NCBI GenBank assembly: GCA_041674625.1
Contig: JBAYVI010000002.1
Location: 1-64,000 of the forward strand
DNA from: BRH-c32 sp041674625
GTDB lineage: Bacteria > Bacteroidota > Ignavibacteria > Ignavibacteriales > Melioribacteraceae
Reading direction: 5' to 3'
Length of the DNA stretch: 64,000 bases
The notes beneath the pieces were generated by a model. It was not told the origin of the DNA. It saw only the letters and a program-made list of their open reading frames with translations, and searched no databases. Positions 19,987-28,838 of the stretch are shown one piece after another. Both the position numbers and the translations under genes were made by a program. Position 1 is the stretch's first letter, and each line of letters opens with the position of its first letter.

Positions 19987-21657
19987 ATGAAGCAGAAGTT
20001 ACCAAAATCGGGAAAGAAACCGGGTGATGGGGAGGTTTTAGAATCAGGAGTAGATTCGCAGGTTAAGAAGAGCTCACTGACAGGAGATAGCTCACAGAAT
20101 AGAGTCGATTCGAAGACAGATAAGGGTTCCCAATCGGTAGAGGAATCGGAGTCAGTAAAGCGCACTTTTATAGAAGAGGGTGCACAGTCAATAATTAAGT
20201 CCAATAAGTCTCGTAACTCGGAGGAAGGTTCTGTCCCTGGAAATTCAAATTACCTCCATCTTTCTGATGCTTCATCTTTCAATAACAACCTCACGATTTC
20301 ACCGAGTAAGGTTTTGCTCATTACTACACTCGCATCGTTTATGACTGCTTTCGATGGTTCCGGTTTTAATATTGCTCTCCCAATAATTGGTAAAGAATTC
20401 CACGCATCGGCATTAATTCTAAGCTGGATTTCTACAATGTATCTTTTGATTACTGCTACTCTATTAATCCCTGCCGGTAAATTAGCGGATACTTATGGGA
20501 GGACAAAATTCTTCAAAGCGGGTGTTCTTATTTTTTCTATTAGCTCGTTTATTGGTGGATTTGCTAATAGCGAAGTATTGCTTCTTGTTTCACGTGGTTT
20601 ACAGGGAATTGGAGCTTCTGCAATATTTACTACCGGTCTGGCGATTCTCGTTTTAGTTTATCCGCCGAATCAAAGAGGGAAAGTAATTGGTATTAATACT
20701 GCCGCAGTTTATACAGGTCTCTCCTCAGGCCCATTTATCGGTGGTATTATCACTGACCTTCTCGGTTGGGAATATATCTTTTTTATCACTGCTATAATCG
20801 GAGTTTTCATTTTTATTTTTAGTTCTATTAATTTGAAAATAGAGTGGAAAGAAGAGTTAACCGGGAAATTCGATCTTATCGGGAGCTTGATTTTAGTGAT
20901 GACTATTGTTTTTATAATGGTTGGAATTTCGTTTTTACCAAATATCATAGGTTTTGTTTCAATTGTTCTCGGTATAATTTCTGCGATAGTTTTTTATTAT
21001 TATGAACAGAGAATTAAAAATCCCTTACTTAATATTGCACTATTTAAGGAGAATCGTACTTTTACTTTATCAAGTGGCTCAGCTCTAATTAATTATAGTG
21101 CAACCTTCGCAATTTCTTTTTTAATGAGTTTTTATTTGCAGAGTATCAAAATGCTAAGTCCTAAAGAAGCAGGAATGATACTAATTACACAACCGATCAT
21201 TCAGGCTATATTTTCTCCAATTGCAGGAAGACTTTCGGATATATTTGAGCCACGAATTGTATCTTCTACCGGTATGGTGATTATTACTGTTGGACTTATT
21301 GTGTTTGTTTTTTTAAGTCCGGGACTTAGCTTTGTGATTATAGTAAGCAATCTTGCGATGCTCGGACTTGGATTCGCACTCTTTTCCTCTCCAAATGCCA
21401 ATGCTATAATGAGTTCTGTGGAAAAGAAGTTCTATGGAATTGCTTCTTCTACATTGGCATTGGTTCGGCTTATCGGTCAGATGATGAGTATGGGTATCGT
21501 AATTGTAATTTTTACTGTTTATATAGGTGGGAGGCAAATTACTATTGAAAACCAACACGAATTTTTACAAAGTACACAAGTTGCGTTTATTTTATTTAGT
21601 GTTCTGTGTTTGATAGGAGTTTATGCATCTCTTTCGCGAGGTAAAATACATAAGTAA
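19987..21657 (+). CDS. MFS transporter, DHA2-like (14 TM), with hydrophilic N-terminal extension
   Basis: Probable proton-driven drug or metabolite exporter of 556 residues. Residues 1-~105 are hydrophilic and low-complexity (Ser, Lys, Glu, Gly, Asp). Membrane segments start at about residue 108 (KVLLITTLASFMTAFDGSGF), followed by the MFS motif A-like GKLADTYGRTKFF and motif C-like GLSSGPFIGGIITDLLGWEYIFF; about 14 hydrophobic segments can be counted. GTG or ATG codons further in could give a shorter protein, but the long reading frame begins with an ATG at 19987. The divergent ABC-F gene starts 110 bp away, so the two probably share a regulatory region. Substrate unknown. Confidence 0.85.
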   Translation: MKQKLPKSGKKPGDGEVLESGVDSQVKKSSLTGDSSQNRVDSKTDKGSQSVEESESVKRTFIEEGAQSIIKSNKSRNSEEGSVPGNSNYLHLSDASSFNNNLTISPSKVLLITTLASFMTAFDGSGFNIALPIIGKEFHASALILSWISTMYLLITATLLIPAGKLADTYGRTKFFKAGVLIFSISSFIGGFANSEVLLLVSRGLQGIGASAIFTTGLAILVLVYPPNQRGKVIGINTAAVYTGLSSGPFIGGIITDLLGWEYIFFITAIIGVFIFIFSSINLKIEWKEELTGKFDLIGSLILVMTIVFIMVGISFLPNIIGFVSIVLGIISAIVFYYYEQRIKNPLLNIALFKENRTFTLSSGSALINYSATFAISFLMSFYLQSIKMLSPKEAGMILITQPIIQAIFSPIAGRLSDIFEPRIVSSTGMVIITVGLIVFVFLSPGLSFVIIVSNLAMLGLGFALFSSPNANAIMSSVEKKFYGIASSTLALVRLIGQMMSMGIVIVIFTVYIGGRQITIENQHEFLQSTQVAFILFSVLCLIGVYASLSRGKIHK

Positions 21658-21751
21658 GAAAATTAAAATTGAAGATTGAGAAAAATGTTTAACAAGAAAT
21701 TATTTTTCTTAAATTATATACTGCGTATAAAATGTTGAAGCAGTATTAATA

Positions 21752-22759
21752 ATGAAACAGAATGAAGTGGTACCGGAAATAAAAGAGAAAGTCTTGATTA
21801 GAAAAAAGGAGTCAGTGATCAGTTTAAATTATTCAACGAGCGGCATAAAGAGTACTGCAAATGTATTAAAGAGTGTTCTGGCAGTATTGATTTTATTGGG
21901 TATAATTAACGGGTGTAAGGATGATGCTACATCCGTCGTTGATGATATTCCCGCAATTATTACCAAAAGTCCTAAAAGAGGAATAGCTTTTGATCTAGTT
22001 TCAGATGCCGACTTTTCCTCAATCTCAAAAGGAATTAGCTGGTATTACAATTGGGGTACAAGTTTTAATTCCAAAGTTCCTTCTAATTTTAATAAAACTT
22101 ATGCTGTCGATTATATTCCGATGTTGTGGGGTGGAAATACAAGTGCGAATGATATGACTGTAGTAAAAAGTATTATTCTCTCTCGTCCGGAAATTAAATA
22201 TTTATTGGTAATGAATGAACCTAACTTAACCGATCAAGCAAATAGAACACCCGCTCAAGCAGCTTCCGATTGGCTTCGATACGAGAAAGTAATAAATGAC
22301 CTAAAAGCACAGGGAAGAAATATTGAACTTGTTGGACCTGCGATAACTTGGGGTACAATGGCTAATTTTTCCGACCCTGTTAAATGGCTCGATGCATTTA
22401 TCAGTGAATATAAATCGGCTAATGGTGGAAAAGAACCTCTAATAGATTATCTCGCATTCCATTGGTATGATTATGGTTTAAGCGATCAGCTCGATAGATT
22501 GAAAAAATATAATAAAAAGATTTGGCTAACTGAAATGGCAAATTGGAACCAGCAGATTAACTCTTATGCTAAGCAGATTGAACAGATGAAACAGATGGTA
22601 GGGATTTGCGAAAGCCGTGATGATGTATTCCGTTATGCATGGTTCTATGGAAGAGGCGGCTCACCCGATAATCATTTTACTTATTTATTTACTTCACGTG
22701 ATGGTGAGCTTACTGATCTTGGAAAGACCTATATCGACCTGCCATATAATAAAAACTAA
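21752..22759 (+). CDS. Glycoside hydrolase, Asl1-like (GH128-type), lipoprotein
   Basis: Predicted surface or periplasmic glycan hydrolase of 335 residues. An N-terminal hydrophobic stretch ends in INGCKDD, a plausible lipobox (about residue 55), suggesting lipid anchoring; a start nearer that stretch, such as GTG 21815, is possible. The catalytic domain contains ISWYYNWG, VDYIPMLWGG, VMNEPN (acid/base Glu), LAFHWYDYG and IWLTEMANWN (nucleophile Glu), the pattern of the Asl1/GH128 beta-1,3-glucanase family. It converges on the SGNH hydrolase gene, and the two reading frames overlap by 4 bp at their stops. The preferred glucan is inferred from the family only. Confidence 0.82.
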   Translation: MKQNEVVPEIKEKVLIRKKESVISLNYSTSGIKSTANVLKSVLAVLILLGIINGCKDDATSVVDDIPAIITKSPKRGIAFDLVSDADFSSISKGISWYYNWGTSFNSKVPSNFNKTYAVDYIPMLWGGNTSANDMTVVKSIILSRPEIKYLLVMNEPNLTDQANRTPAQAASDWLRYEKVINDLKAQGRNIELVGPAITWGTMANFSDPVKWLDAFISEYKSANGGKEPLIDYLAFHWYDYGLSDQLDRLKKYNKKIWLTEMANWNQQINSYAKQIEQMKQMVGICESRDDVFRYAWFYGRGGSPDNHFTYLFTSRDGELTDLGKTYIDLPYNKN

Positions 22760-24636
22760 TTCTTTTTGTTTCTCAGTCCTTGTAAGCCGCTGAGGAATTG
22801 ACGCGCACCCGGATAATTATTGTTTAGTGCTAAGCATGCCTTAGTCGCTGCAATAGATTCATCAATTTTACCTGTATAAAAATATGCACCCGCAAGATTA
22901 TATAATGTTTGAGCATCGCTCTGGTCAAAAGTAACACTTTCTTTCAGATACCTCTCTGCTTCTGCGTAATTTTTCTTTGATAAATAAATAGAACCGATCC
23001 ACTTCGTAACCCAAGCATTTTTTTCTAATTTTATTAACCGCTGTAGGAATACTAAAGCATCATCAAACCGATTCATATTAATTAGCGATTCACCTGCAAG
23101 AACATAAAACTGTGCTGATAATGGCTGATCATCTACTACTGCATTCATCTCTTTGATGAAATTATCTGAGTCTTTAATTTCATAAAAATGTTTTGCAAGA
23201 GTGCGATGCCCTTCCGAATAAGATATTTTCTGATTATAAACTTCAATTGCTACACTATCTACAATATTAGTAACTTGTAAATCCTTTAAAAGTATATTCT
23301 CACTTCCTTTTGGTACGAATGGATAAGCGCCTAATAATTTCCGTAGCCTAATATCTGCAATTACTGAATCCAATGGCGTATAAGGGAATGTATCTTTCAT
23401 ATATTTTTCTTGATCTGAGATAGAGATATTTTTCTTCGTGAATTTAGGTAGATAATTTTCTGAAATCATTTTATCGAAAAATGTTTTCCCTATTAACTGA
23501 TATCCTTCTGCAGTTGGATGGAGATGATCGGTCATTAGATTATAACCTGTGATGCCATTCGGACTTTTAGAATTGAATACTGAATCAATATCGGCTATCG
23601 TAATTTTATATTTTTTACCCAATTCAAAAATAATTTTATTAAAATCAACGGAAGCTCTGAACCGGAGAGCATCTAAATCTTTAGCTCTATAGAATTTTTC
23701 TTTTGCCTTTTCAATATTCGCTTCGGTTTCTAATTGAACTGCCTGCTCATAAACTTTATCTGCTTTATCGTTTGGAGAAATGCTTTCTGAAATAAATGGC
23801 TTCTGTTTAAGATTGCTCGTTAGCGTTCCGATAATCAATTTTACATTCGCTTGCTTTATCTCTTCAATAATATCCTGCATATTATATTCAAATTGTTCCA
23901 GACCAAGTTTATAAGTCTCAGATCCTAATGGAATTGCTTTTTCGCCAATCATTTTGGACATAAGCGTTTCGTTCTGTGCTTTTTGATCTCCCGAATTGCC
24001 CGCAATATATTGAGTAGACGAAGAGATAACATTTTCGATCCATTGAGTGGTTTTGAAATTACGAAGCCAAAGGACTAAATTAATTACTGTTCTACTTCTC
24101 CCAATTGATTCATTTGAGCCTACACCAAGCGCACCATAAAATTCATTATGTCCCGCATATATTAAAATTAAATCGGGTTTTTGATTAAGTATATCAGGCA
24201 CCAGATCGCATATAGTATATGAATTTACTGCCGTGATACCTAGATTAATAACTTCAATATTTTTATCAGGGTAGAGTAGTTCCAATCGTCTTTTTATATA
24301 GCGGGGGAATGGGACATTAAATCCATAAGGCCAGCCGGCTGTACTACTGCCACCGAGCACGAATACACGATAAGTATTTTTGTCTTTAATTTTTTTGAAG
24401 CCATCATAAATTACAGAGGGTGGGTTTTTAACATTCTTAAAATACTTAAATGTAAGTTCAGGGTTTGGAAAATAAAATTCGGAATAAGTTTCGTCAATTG
24501 TAATAAACGGTGTATAGTCTTTTCCATAATCGAATAATCTCAAGCCAATCTCAAAAAGCACTATTAATAGTAAAGGAATAGTAATCATTACCAAATAAAA
24601 CCATACCGGAGCATTTTTCTTCTCTTGAGTTGTCAT
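22756..24636 (-). CDS. SGNH/GDSL hydrolase with C-terminal TPR repeats, membrane-anchored
   Basis: Probable ester hydrolase acting on acylated or O-modified cell-surface glycan. It has 626 residues from ATG 24636; an upstream in-frame TTG is less likely. A transmembrane segment near the N-terminus (VWFYLVMITIPLLLIVLFEI) is followed by the SGNH blocks: VLGGSSTAGW (nucleophile Ser), INLGITAVNSYT, YAGHNEFYG (Asn) and DHLHPTAEGYQ (Asp and His). The C-terminal third has TPR-like repeats (AQTLYNLAGAYFYTGKIDES). It lies divergent from the carbamoyltransferase gene (65 bp apart). SGNH-TPR proteins accompany carbamoyltransferase/SxtJ genes in many envelope glycan loci, supporting a shared role. Confidence 0.87.
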   Translation of the reverse strand: MTTQEKKNAPVWFYLVMITIPLLLIVLFEIGLRLFDYGKDYTPFITIDETYSEFYFPNPELTFKYFKNVKNPPSVIYDGFKKIKDKNTYRVFVLGGSSTAGWPYGFNVPFPRYIKRRLELLYPDKNIEVINLGITAVNSYTICDLVPDILNQKPDLILIYAGHNEFYGALGVGSNESIGRSRTVINLVLWLRNFKTTQWIENVISSSTQYIAGNSGDQKAQNETLMSKMIGEKAIPLGSETYKLGLEQFEYNMQDIIEEIKQANVKLIIGTLTSNLKQKPFISESISPNDKADKVYEQAVQLETEANIEKAKEKFYRAKDLDALRFRASVDFNKIIFELGKKYKITIADIDSVFNSKSPNGITGYNLMTDHLHPTAEGYQLIGKTFFDKMISENYLPKFTKKNISISDQEKYMKDTFPYTPLDSVIADIRLRKLLGAYPFVPKGSENILLKDLQVTNIVDSVAIEVYNQKISYSEGHRTLAKHFYEIKDSDNFIKEMNAVVDDQPLSAQFYVLAGESLINMNRFDDALVFLQRLIKLEKNAWVTKWIGSIYLSKKNYAEAERYLKESVTFDQSDAQTLYNLAGAYFYTGKIDESIAATKACLALNNNYPGARQFLSGLQGLRNKKN

Positions 24637-24701
24637 AATATTCCACCACAATTATTAAATTGGATATTCAAAGATAGATGTAAAAATCGTATCTTAAATT
24701 T

Positions 24702-26519
24702 ATGAATATTTTAGGTATATCCGCATATTATCATGATAGCGCAGCGGCATTAATCCGTGATGGAATAATAATAGCCGCCGCTCAAGAGGAACGTTTTTCG
24801 AGGAAAAAACACGATCACCGCTTCCCCAAAAACGCTATCGATTTCTGTCTGCACGAAGCATCGATTAGTATAGATGATATTGATATTGTCGCATTTTATG
24901 ATAAACCATTTCTGAAATTTGAACGACTATTAGAAACATATATTGCCTTTGCCCCAATCGGAATAAAATCTTTTATCAAAGCGATGCCACTTTGGATTAA
25001 AGAGAAACTTTGGATGAAAGAATTAATCAAGAACGAATTGAAGTTTGATGGGAAAATAATCTTTCCTGAGCATCACGAGTCTCATGCGGCAAGTGCTTTT
25101 TTCCCTTCGCCATTTCAGAGTGCTGCATTCCTTACAATCGATGGCGTGGGCGAATGGACTACTTCAAGCTTCGGCACAGGAAGAGGCAATAAAATCAGTA
25201 TCGATAGCGAGATTAAGTTTCCACATTCTATCGGTTTACTTTATTCAGCGATAACATATTATACCGGTTTTAAAGTTAATTCTGGCGAATATAAAGTTAT
25301 GGGTCTCGCTCCTTATGGAGAACCGAAATATGTAGAACTTATTTTGAGTGAGCTTATGGACTTGAAGGAAGATGGCTCGTTCAAGATGAATATGAAGTAT
25401 TTTGATTATGCTGCAGGACTTACTATGACGAATAAAAATTTCGATAAATTATTTGGTGGCGAGAGGCGTAAACCTGAGTCAAAATTAACACAAAGAGAGA
25501 TGGATTTAGCAAGGTCAGTTCAGGACGTAACAGAAGAGGTTATGCTTCGCATGGCTCGGCATATTAAGAAAGAAACAGGTGAAAGGAATTTAGTGCTTGC
25601 GGGTGGTGTGGCTCTTAACTGCGTGGCAAATGGTAAGATTCTCAAAGAAAAAATATTTGATGATATATGGATTCAACCTGCAGCGGGCGATGCCGGTGGG
25701 GCACTCGGTGCAGCCCTATTCACTTGGTATCAGTATCTGGGAAACAAGAGGGAAGTAAAGAATCCTGATTCTCAAATAGGGTCTTATTTTGGACCTGAAT
25801 ATAGCGATGACTACATACAAATCTTTTTGGATTCTAAAGCCGTTCTATATTATAAAGCACACGATAGGGAAGACTTGATAAACAAAACTGCTGAACTAAT
25901 TGCTTCGGAAAAAGTGATCGGTTGGTTTCAAGGAAAGATGGAATTTGGACCTCGTGCACTTGGAAGCCGCACCATTATTGGCGATCCTCGCTCTGCTAAA
26001 ATGCAATCGATAATGAATCTAAAAATTAAATTTAGAGAAAGTTTCCGACCATTTGCTCCATCAGTTTTAGAAGAAAGGATTTCAGATTATTTCGAGATCG
26101 ATCGACCGAGTCCTTATATGCTTTTGGTTGCAGACGTAAAAAAAGAACGGCAGATTCCGATGAATGATGATTCGGAAAAATTATGGGGTATCGATAAACT
26201 TAATATTGTGCGTTCCGATATTCCTGCTGTAACGCATGTCGATTATTCGGCACGCATTCAATCGGTGAATAAAAATACTAATCCCCTCTATCATGATTTG
26301 ATTGCCGCATTTGAGAAGATAACGGGTTGCGGGGTAATAGTAAATACTTCGTTTAATGTAAGAGGTGAGCCGATAGTTAATCGTCCCGAAGAAGCGTTTA
26401 CATGTTTTATGCGCACTGAAATGGATTATTTGGTAATGGGAAATTTTATTATAAATAAAGAAGAACAGAAATCGATCGCCAAAGATAGTAATTGGAAAAA
26501 GGAATTTGAATTAGACTAA
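24702..26519 (+). CDS. Carbamoyltransferase, NodU/CmcH family
   Basis: Transfers a carbamoyl group from carbamoyl phosphate, via an adenylated intermediate, to a hydroxyl of a glycan or secondary metabolite. It has 605 residues. Family signatures: MNILGISAYYHDSAAALI with AAAQEERFSRKKHD at the N-terminus; PEHHESHAASAFFPSPF; FLTIDGVGEW; VLAGGVALNCVANGK; and the C-terminal YrdC-fold part with FGPRALGSRTIIGDPRS and RESFRPFAPSVL. The next gene (SxtJ-like) begins one base after the stop codon, so the genes are tightly coupled, and a DUF5989 gene follows. The acceptor is unknown; context suggests a surface polysaccharide. Confidence 0.94.
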   Translation: MNILGISAYYHDSAAALIRDGIIIAAAQEERFSRKKHDHRFPKNAIDFCLHEASISIDDIDIVAFYDKPFLKFERLLETYIAFAPIGIKSFIKAMPLWIKEKLWMKELIKNELKFDGKIIFPEHHESHAASAFFPSPFQSAAFLTIDGVGEWTTSSFGTGRGNKISIDSEIKFPHSIGLLYSAITYYTGFKVNSGEYKVMGLAPYGEPKYVELILSELMDLKEDGSFKMNMKYFDYAAGLTMTNKNFDKLFGGERRKPESKLTQREMDLARSVQDVTEEVMLRMARHIKKETGERNLVLAGGVALNCVANGKILKEKIFDDIWIQPAAGDAGGALGAALFTWYQYLGNKREVKNPDSQIGSYFGPEYSDDYIQIFLDSKAVLYYKAHDREDLINKTAELIASEKVIGWFQGKMEFGPRALGSRTIIGDPRSAKMQSIMNLKIKFRESFRPFAPSVLEERISDYFEIDRPSPYMLLVADVKKERQIPMNDDSEKLWGIDKLNIVRSDIPAVTHVDYSARIQSVNKNTNPLYHDLIAAFEKITGCGVIVNTSFNVRGEPIVNRPEEAFTCFMRTEMDYLVMGNFIINKEEQKSIAKDSNWKKEFELD

Positions 26520-26945
26520 GTGAAACTAATGCTGATAGAAGAGATAAAAAATATTAAGCTGGATATTAAAGAGCAAAAGAAAGCCGGATACGCCTTGGGT
26601 ATTGTTTTGCTGGCTATCGGTGCATTACTTATGTATGGCAATAAGCCCGCTTACCCTTATTTTATTGGTGTTTCTGCGGTTTTGTTGCTTTTGGCATTCG
26701 CCGCTCCTCGTACATTAAAATATTTTTATATTGCGTGGATGACTATTGCTGCTGTGCTCGGTTTCATAATGACCCGATTGATACTATCGCTTTTGTTCTA
26801 TATTATTATTACTCCGATTGGAATATTTTTGCGCTTAACTGGAAAAGATTTACTTGATATGAAATGGGATAAATCAAAAAGTTCATATTGGATAAGGAAA
26901 AGTAGTGGTGATTATAAACCGGAAAACACAGAAAAACAATATTAG
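26520..26945 (+). CDS. SxtJ-family membrane protein
   Basis: Small inner-membrane protein of 141 residues with about four hydrophobic segments (YALGIVLLAIGALLMYG; YFIGVSAVLLLLAFAAP; FYIAWMTIAAVLGFI; LILSLLFYIIITPIGIF) and the tail RLTGKDLLDMKWD, which is the family hallmark. The frame can start at GTG 26520, directly after the carbamoyltransferase stop, or at ATG 26529. Proteins of this type accompany carbamoyltransferases and DUF5989 proteins in many genomes. Their biochemical role is not known; assembly or anchoring of the modification enzyme at the membrane is an inference. Confidence 0.87.
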   Translation: MKLMLIEEIKNIKLDIKEQKKAGYALGIVLLAIGALLMYGNKPAYPYFIGVSAVLLLLAFAAPRTLKYFYIAWMTIAAVLGFIMTRLILSLLFYIIITPIGIFLRLTGKDLLDMKWDKSKSSYWIRKSSGDYKPENTEKQY

Positions 26946-26961
26946 AAGGGTAGAGGAATAA

Positions 26962-27120
26962 ATGAGTAAACTTTCTATAATGAAAGAGTTGTGGCAATTT
27001 TTGAGAGAGAGAAAAAAGTGGTGGCTTCTACCGATAGTATTTTTTCTTGTACTCTTAGGAGGATTAATAATCCTAACGCAGGGAAGTGCAATCGCACCCT
27101 TTATATACGCTATTTTTTAA
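26962..27120 (+). CDS. DUF5989-family small membrane protein
   Basis: A 52-residue protein with one long hydrophobic segment. It begins MSKLSIMKELWQFLRERKKW, continues WLLPIVFFLVLLGGLII and ends SAIAPFIYAIF. This layout, a short amphipathic N-terminus with FLRERKKWWLLP and the ending APFIY, is that of the DUF5989 family, which almost always lies directly after an SxtJ gene, as here (16 bp gap, AGAGG before the ATG). Function unknown. It completes the carbamoyltransferase-SxtJ-DUF5989 operon. Confidence 0.85.
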   Translation: MSKLSIMKELWQFLRERKKWWLLPIVFFLVLLGGLIILTQGSAIAPFIYAIF

Positions 27121-27176
27121 TAATAGTCGAAATCGATTCTATCAAGAGAGGGATTATCACTCGCGAGCAATTGCAA

Positions 27177-28718
27177 CTATTTTTTAACGAAGATTTTGTT
27201 ATACGCTTTCTCGATAGCTGATACATCTTCCTCGGTTAATTTAGCAAATTCCTTATGCCTGCTTCTTTTAGAAAGAGTGCCATTATTCTGTTCTAAAAAT
27301 CGTATCAATAGTGAAACCATTTTATCCGGCATATCAAAATGGCTATCGAGCCATCTCTTCATCTGATCGAAATTTTGTAAATAATCTACTTCATTAGGAA
27401 TTATATTCTCCAAAGTATAATCAATACAATCGAATAAAAATTCTGCGAAAGGTGTCGCATCAAAATAGCGATAATAGTCTATTGTCTCATTGAGAACTTT
27501 GATATTGTTATCGAGAGTCTTTTCCCATTTTATAAAATCCAGAAGAGGGACAGAATAATTCTCTAATGTTTTTCTATATTCAATTATCTTTTCTAAAATT
27601 GCGGAGGAGATGGGAAATATTACTCCTTGTGGAGAAAATTTTGTCGATGATAATATGTGATGAATTAAATAGCGATGGATTCTTCCATTTCCATCAATAA
27701 ATGGATGAATAAAAACAAAACCAAAAGCAATGATCGATGCCGATAATACAGGGGGAAAGTCAGTTTTAATCAATAAATGTTCAGTATCAATCAATCCCGA
27801 AATTAGTTTTTCAATATCCTGCCAATGTGCGGAGATATGCTCAGGGTTAGGTTCGCCCGTTATGCGATTATGCTCTCCAACAAATCCACCTTCCTGCCTA
27901 AATCCCATCTTTATAAATCGACTGTCTTCTATTACGAGTTTCTGCAATCGAAGTAGTTCATCTTTAGTTAGCTCTCTAATGCCTGCTTCGCCTATGGCTC
28001 TGCCCCAGCGGCTTGTTCTATTAGGGGCTGGATTTTCACCTTCAATATTAAATGATGCTTGCGAATCCTTTAACAATAAATAAGAGGTAGTGCGATGAAG
28101 TAAATTTTTATGAACGGCGGTAAAAACTAAATCGATTTTTTTGGATAAATCTGCATTAATATATTTATCAATTTTGGATGTTCTAAATATTAAAGGAGAA
28201 AATTCCTTTGTACCCGGTATGTTATTTCTAATTTTATATCGAGCTTCATTAATTACTTTGCTACTTACATATTGAAGTTTCGTATCTAATAAAGAGATAT
28301 AATTGCCATTCTTTAGATCTGGCAAATCTAATTTTTTATCCATGAGCCATTCATATAAAAACCAGATCTTGCGCGAGTATTTGCTGTGCGGTTCATTATT
28401 AACAAATTCTATTATTGTATTCGGGTTTATTTGCTCAAAGAATTTTTTAAAAAAAAGTAGATTGATACCTTCATATTTAATCGCGAACACAAGATGCCCG
28501 AATAATGTATCAATAGGTGAATGACGTGGAGAAAATATCTTCCAATCATCTGTTTCATAAGAGCGATTTACTGCACTGATTATTGATAATTTTTTCGGAA
28601 GGGGGAGAGGTAATTTTAAATAATCAATAATAGCTCCATAACCGGTAATCATTCCGCTCTCTGGAGCTATCCTTCCGTGAAAGACAGTTATATTCTGTGA
28701 AATATGTTTATTCTTCAT
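27177..28718 (-). CDS. Fic-domain protein (predicted AMPylator, class II autoinhibited)
   Basis: Predicted to transfer AMP or a similar nucleotide moiety to protein hydroxyls. From ATG 28718 it has 513 residues; an in-frame ATG at 28754 would add 12. The Fic core motif HPFIDGNGRIHR is complete, with catalytic His and phosphate-binding residues. An inhibitory helix motif of the S/TxxxE(G/N) type is seen at SFNIEG, N-terminal to the core, which marks a class II Fic whose Glu blocks ATP binding. The N-terminal part (ITVFHGRIAPESGMITGYG ... PLPLPKKLSIIS) and a C-terminal winged-helix-like part flank it. Phased 15-bp repeats overlap its start. No antitoxin-like partner is adjacent; target unknown. 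Confidence 0.9.
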   Translation of the reverse strand: MKNKHISQNITVFHGRIAPESGMITGYGAIIDYLKLPLPLPKKLSIISAVNRSYETDDWKIFSPRHSPIDTLFGHLVFAIKYEGINLLFFKKFFEQINPNTIIEFVNNEPHSKYSRKIWFLYEWLMDKKLDLPDLKNGNYISLLDTKLQYVSSKVINEARYKIRNNIPGTKEFSPLIFRTSKIDKYINADLSKKIDLVFTAVHKNLLHRTTSYLLLKDSQASFNIEGENPAPNRTSRWGRAIGEAGIRELTKDELLRLQKLVIEDSRFIKMGFRQEGGFVGEHNRITGEPNPEHISAHWQDIEKLISGLIDTEHLLIKTDFPPVLSASIIAFGFVFIHPFIDGNGRIHRYLIHHILSSTKFSPQGVIFPISSAILEKIIEYRKTLENYSVPLLDFIKWEKTLDNNIKVLNETIDYYRYFDATPFAEFLFDCIDYTLENIIPNEVDYLQNFDQMKRWLDSHFDMPDKMVSLLIRFLEQNNGTLSKRSRHKEFAKLTEEDVSAIEKAYNKIFVKK

Positions 28719-28770
28719 ATCGTTCCGTGAAAAATGCTTAAATATTGCCTTCATTTGTGAAAAACGCTTA
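28676..28770. repeat. Four phased 15-bp repeats over the fic start
   Basis: Four copies of YGTGAAANAYGYTTA-like sequence begin at 28676 (CGTGAAAGACAGTTA), 28696 (TGTGAAATATGTTTA), 28726 (CGTGAAAAATGCTTA) and 28756 (TGTGAAAAACGCTTA). Spacings are 20, 30 and 30 bp, close to whole DNA-helix turns, so all face one side. Because 20 is not a multiple of 3 the first copy is in another reading frame, which favours a DNA-level role (operator for a cooperative regulator) over a protein repeat. Confidence 0.55.
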
Positions 28771-28800
28771 TTTAATGTAAGTAAATTATTGCTGACTTGA

Positions 28801-28832
28801 AAAAAAAACTCCTTATTGCTAAGGAGTTTTTT
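28801..28832 (-). terminator. Rho-independent terminator (possibly bidirectional)
   Basis: A perfect 10-bp stem AAACTCCTTA / TAAGGAGTTT (28806-28815 with 28820-28829) with a 4-nt loop is flanked by an A-tract on one side and a T-tract on the other. It sits 6 bp after the stop of the minus-strand oxidoreductase gene and shields the fic promoter region. Confidence 0.9.
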
Positions 28833-28838
28833 GTAAAA

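Noticed and set aside
19877..20005. N-terminal extension of the ABC-F gene to 20005
   Set aside because: ABC-F proteins of this type begin with the MISTSKLTLRFG-like strand, and the extension would overlap the start of the divergent MFS gene.
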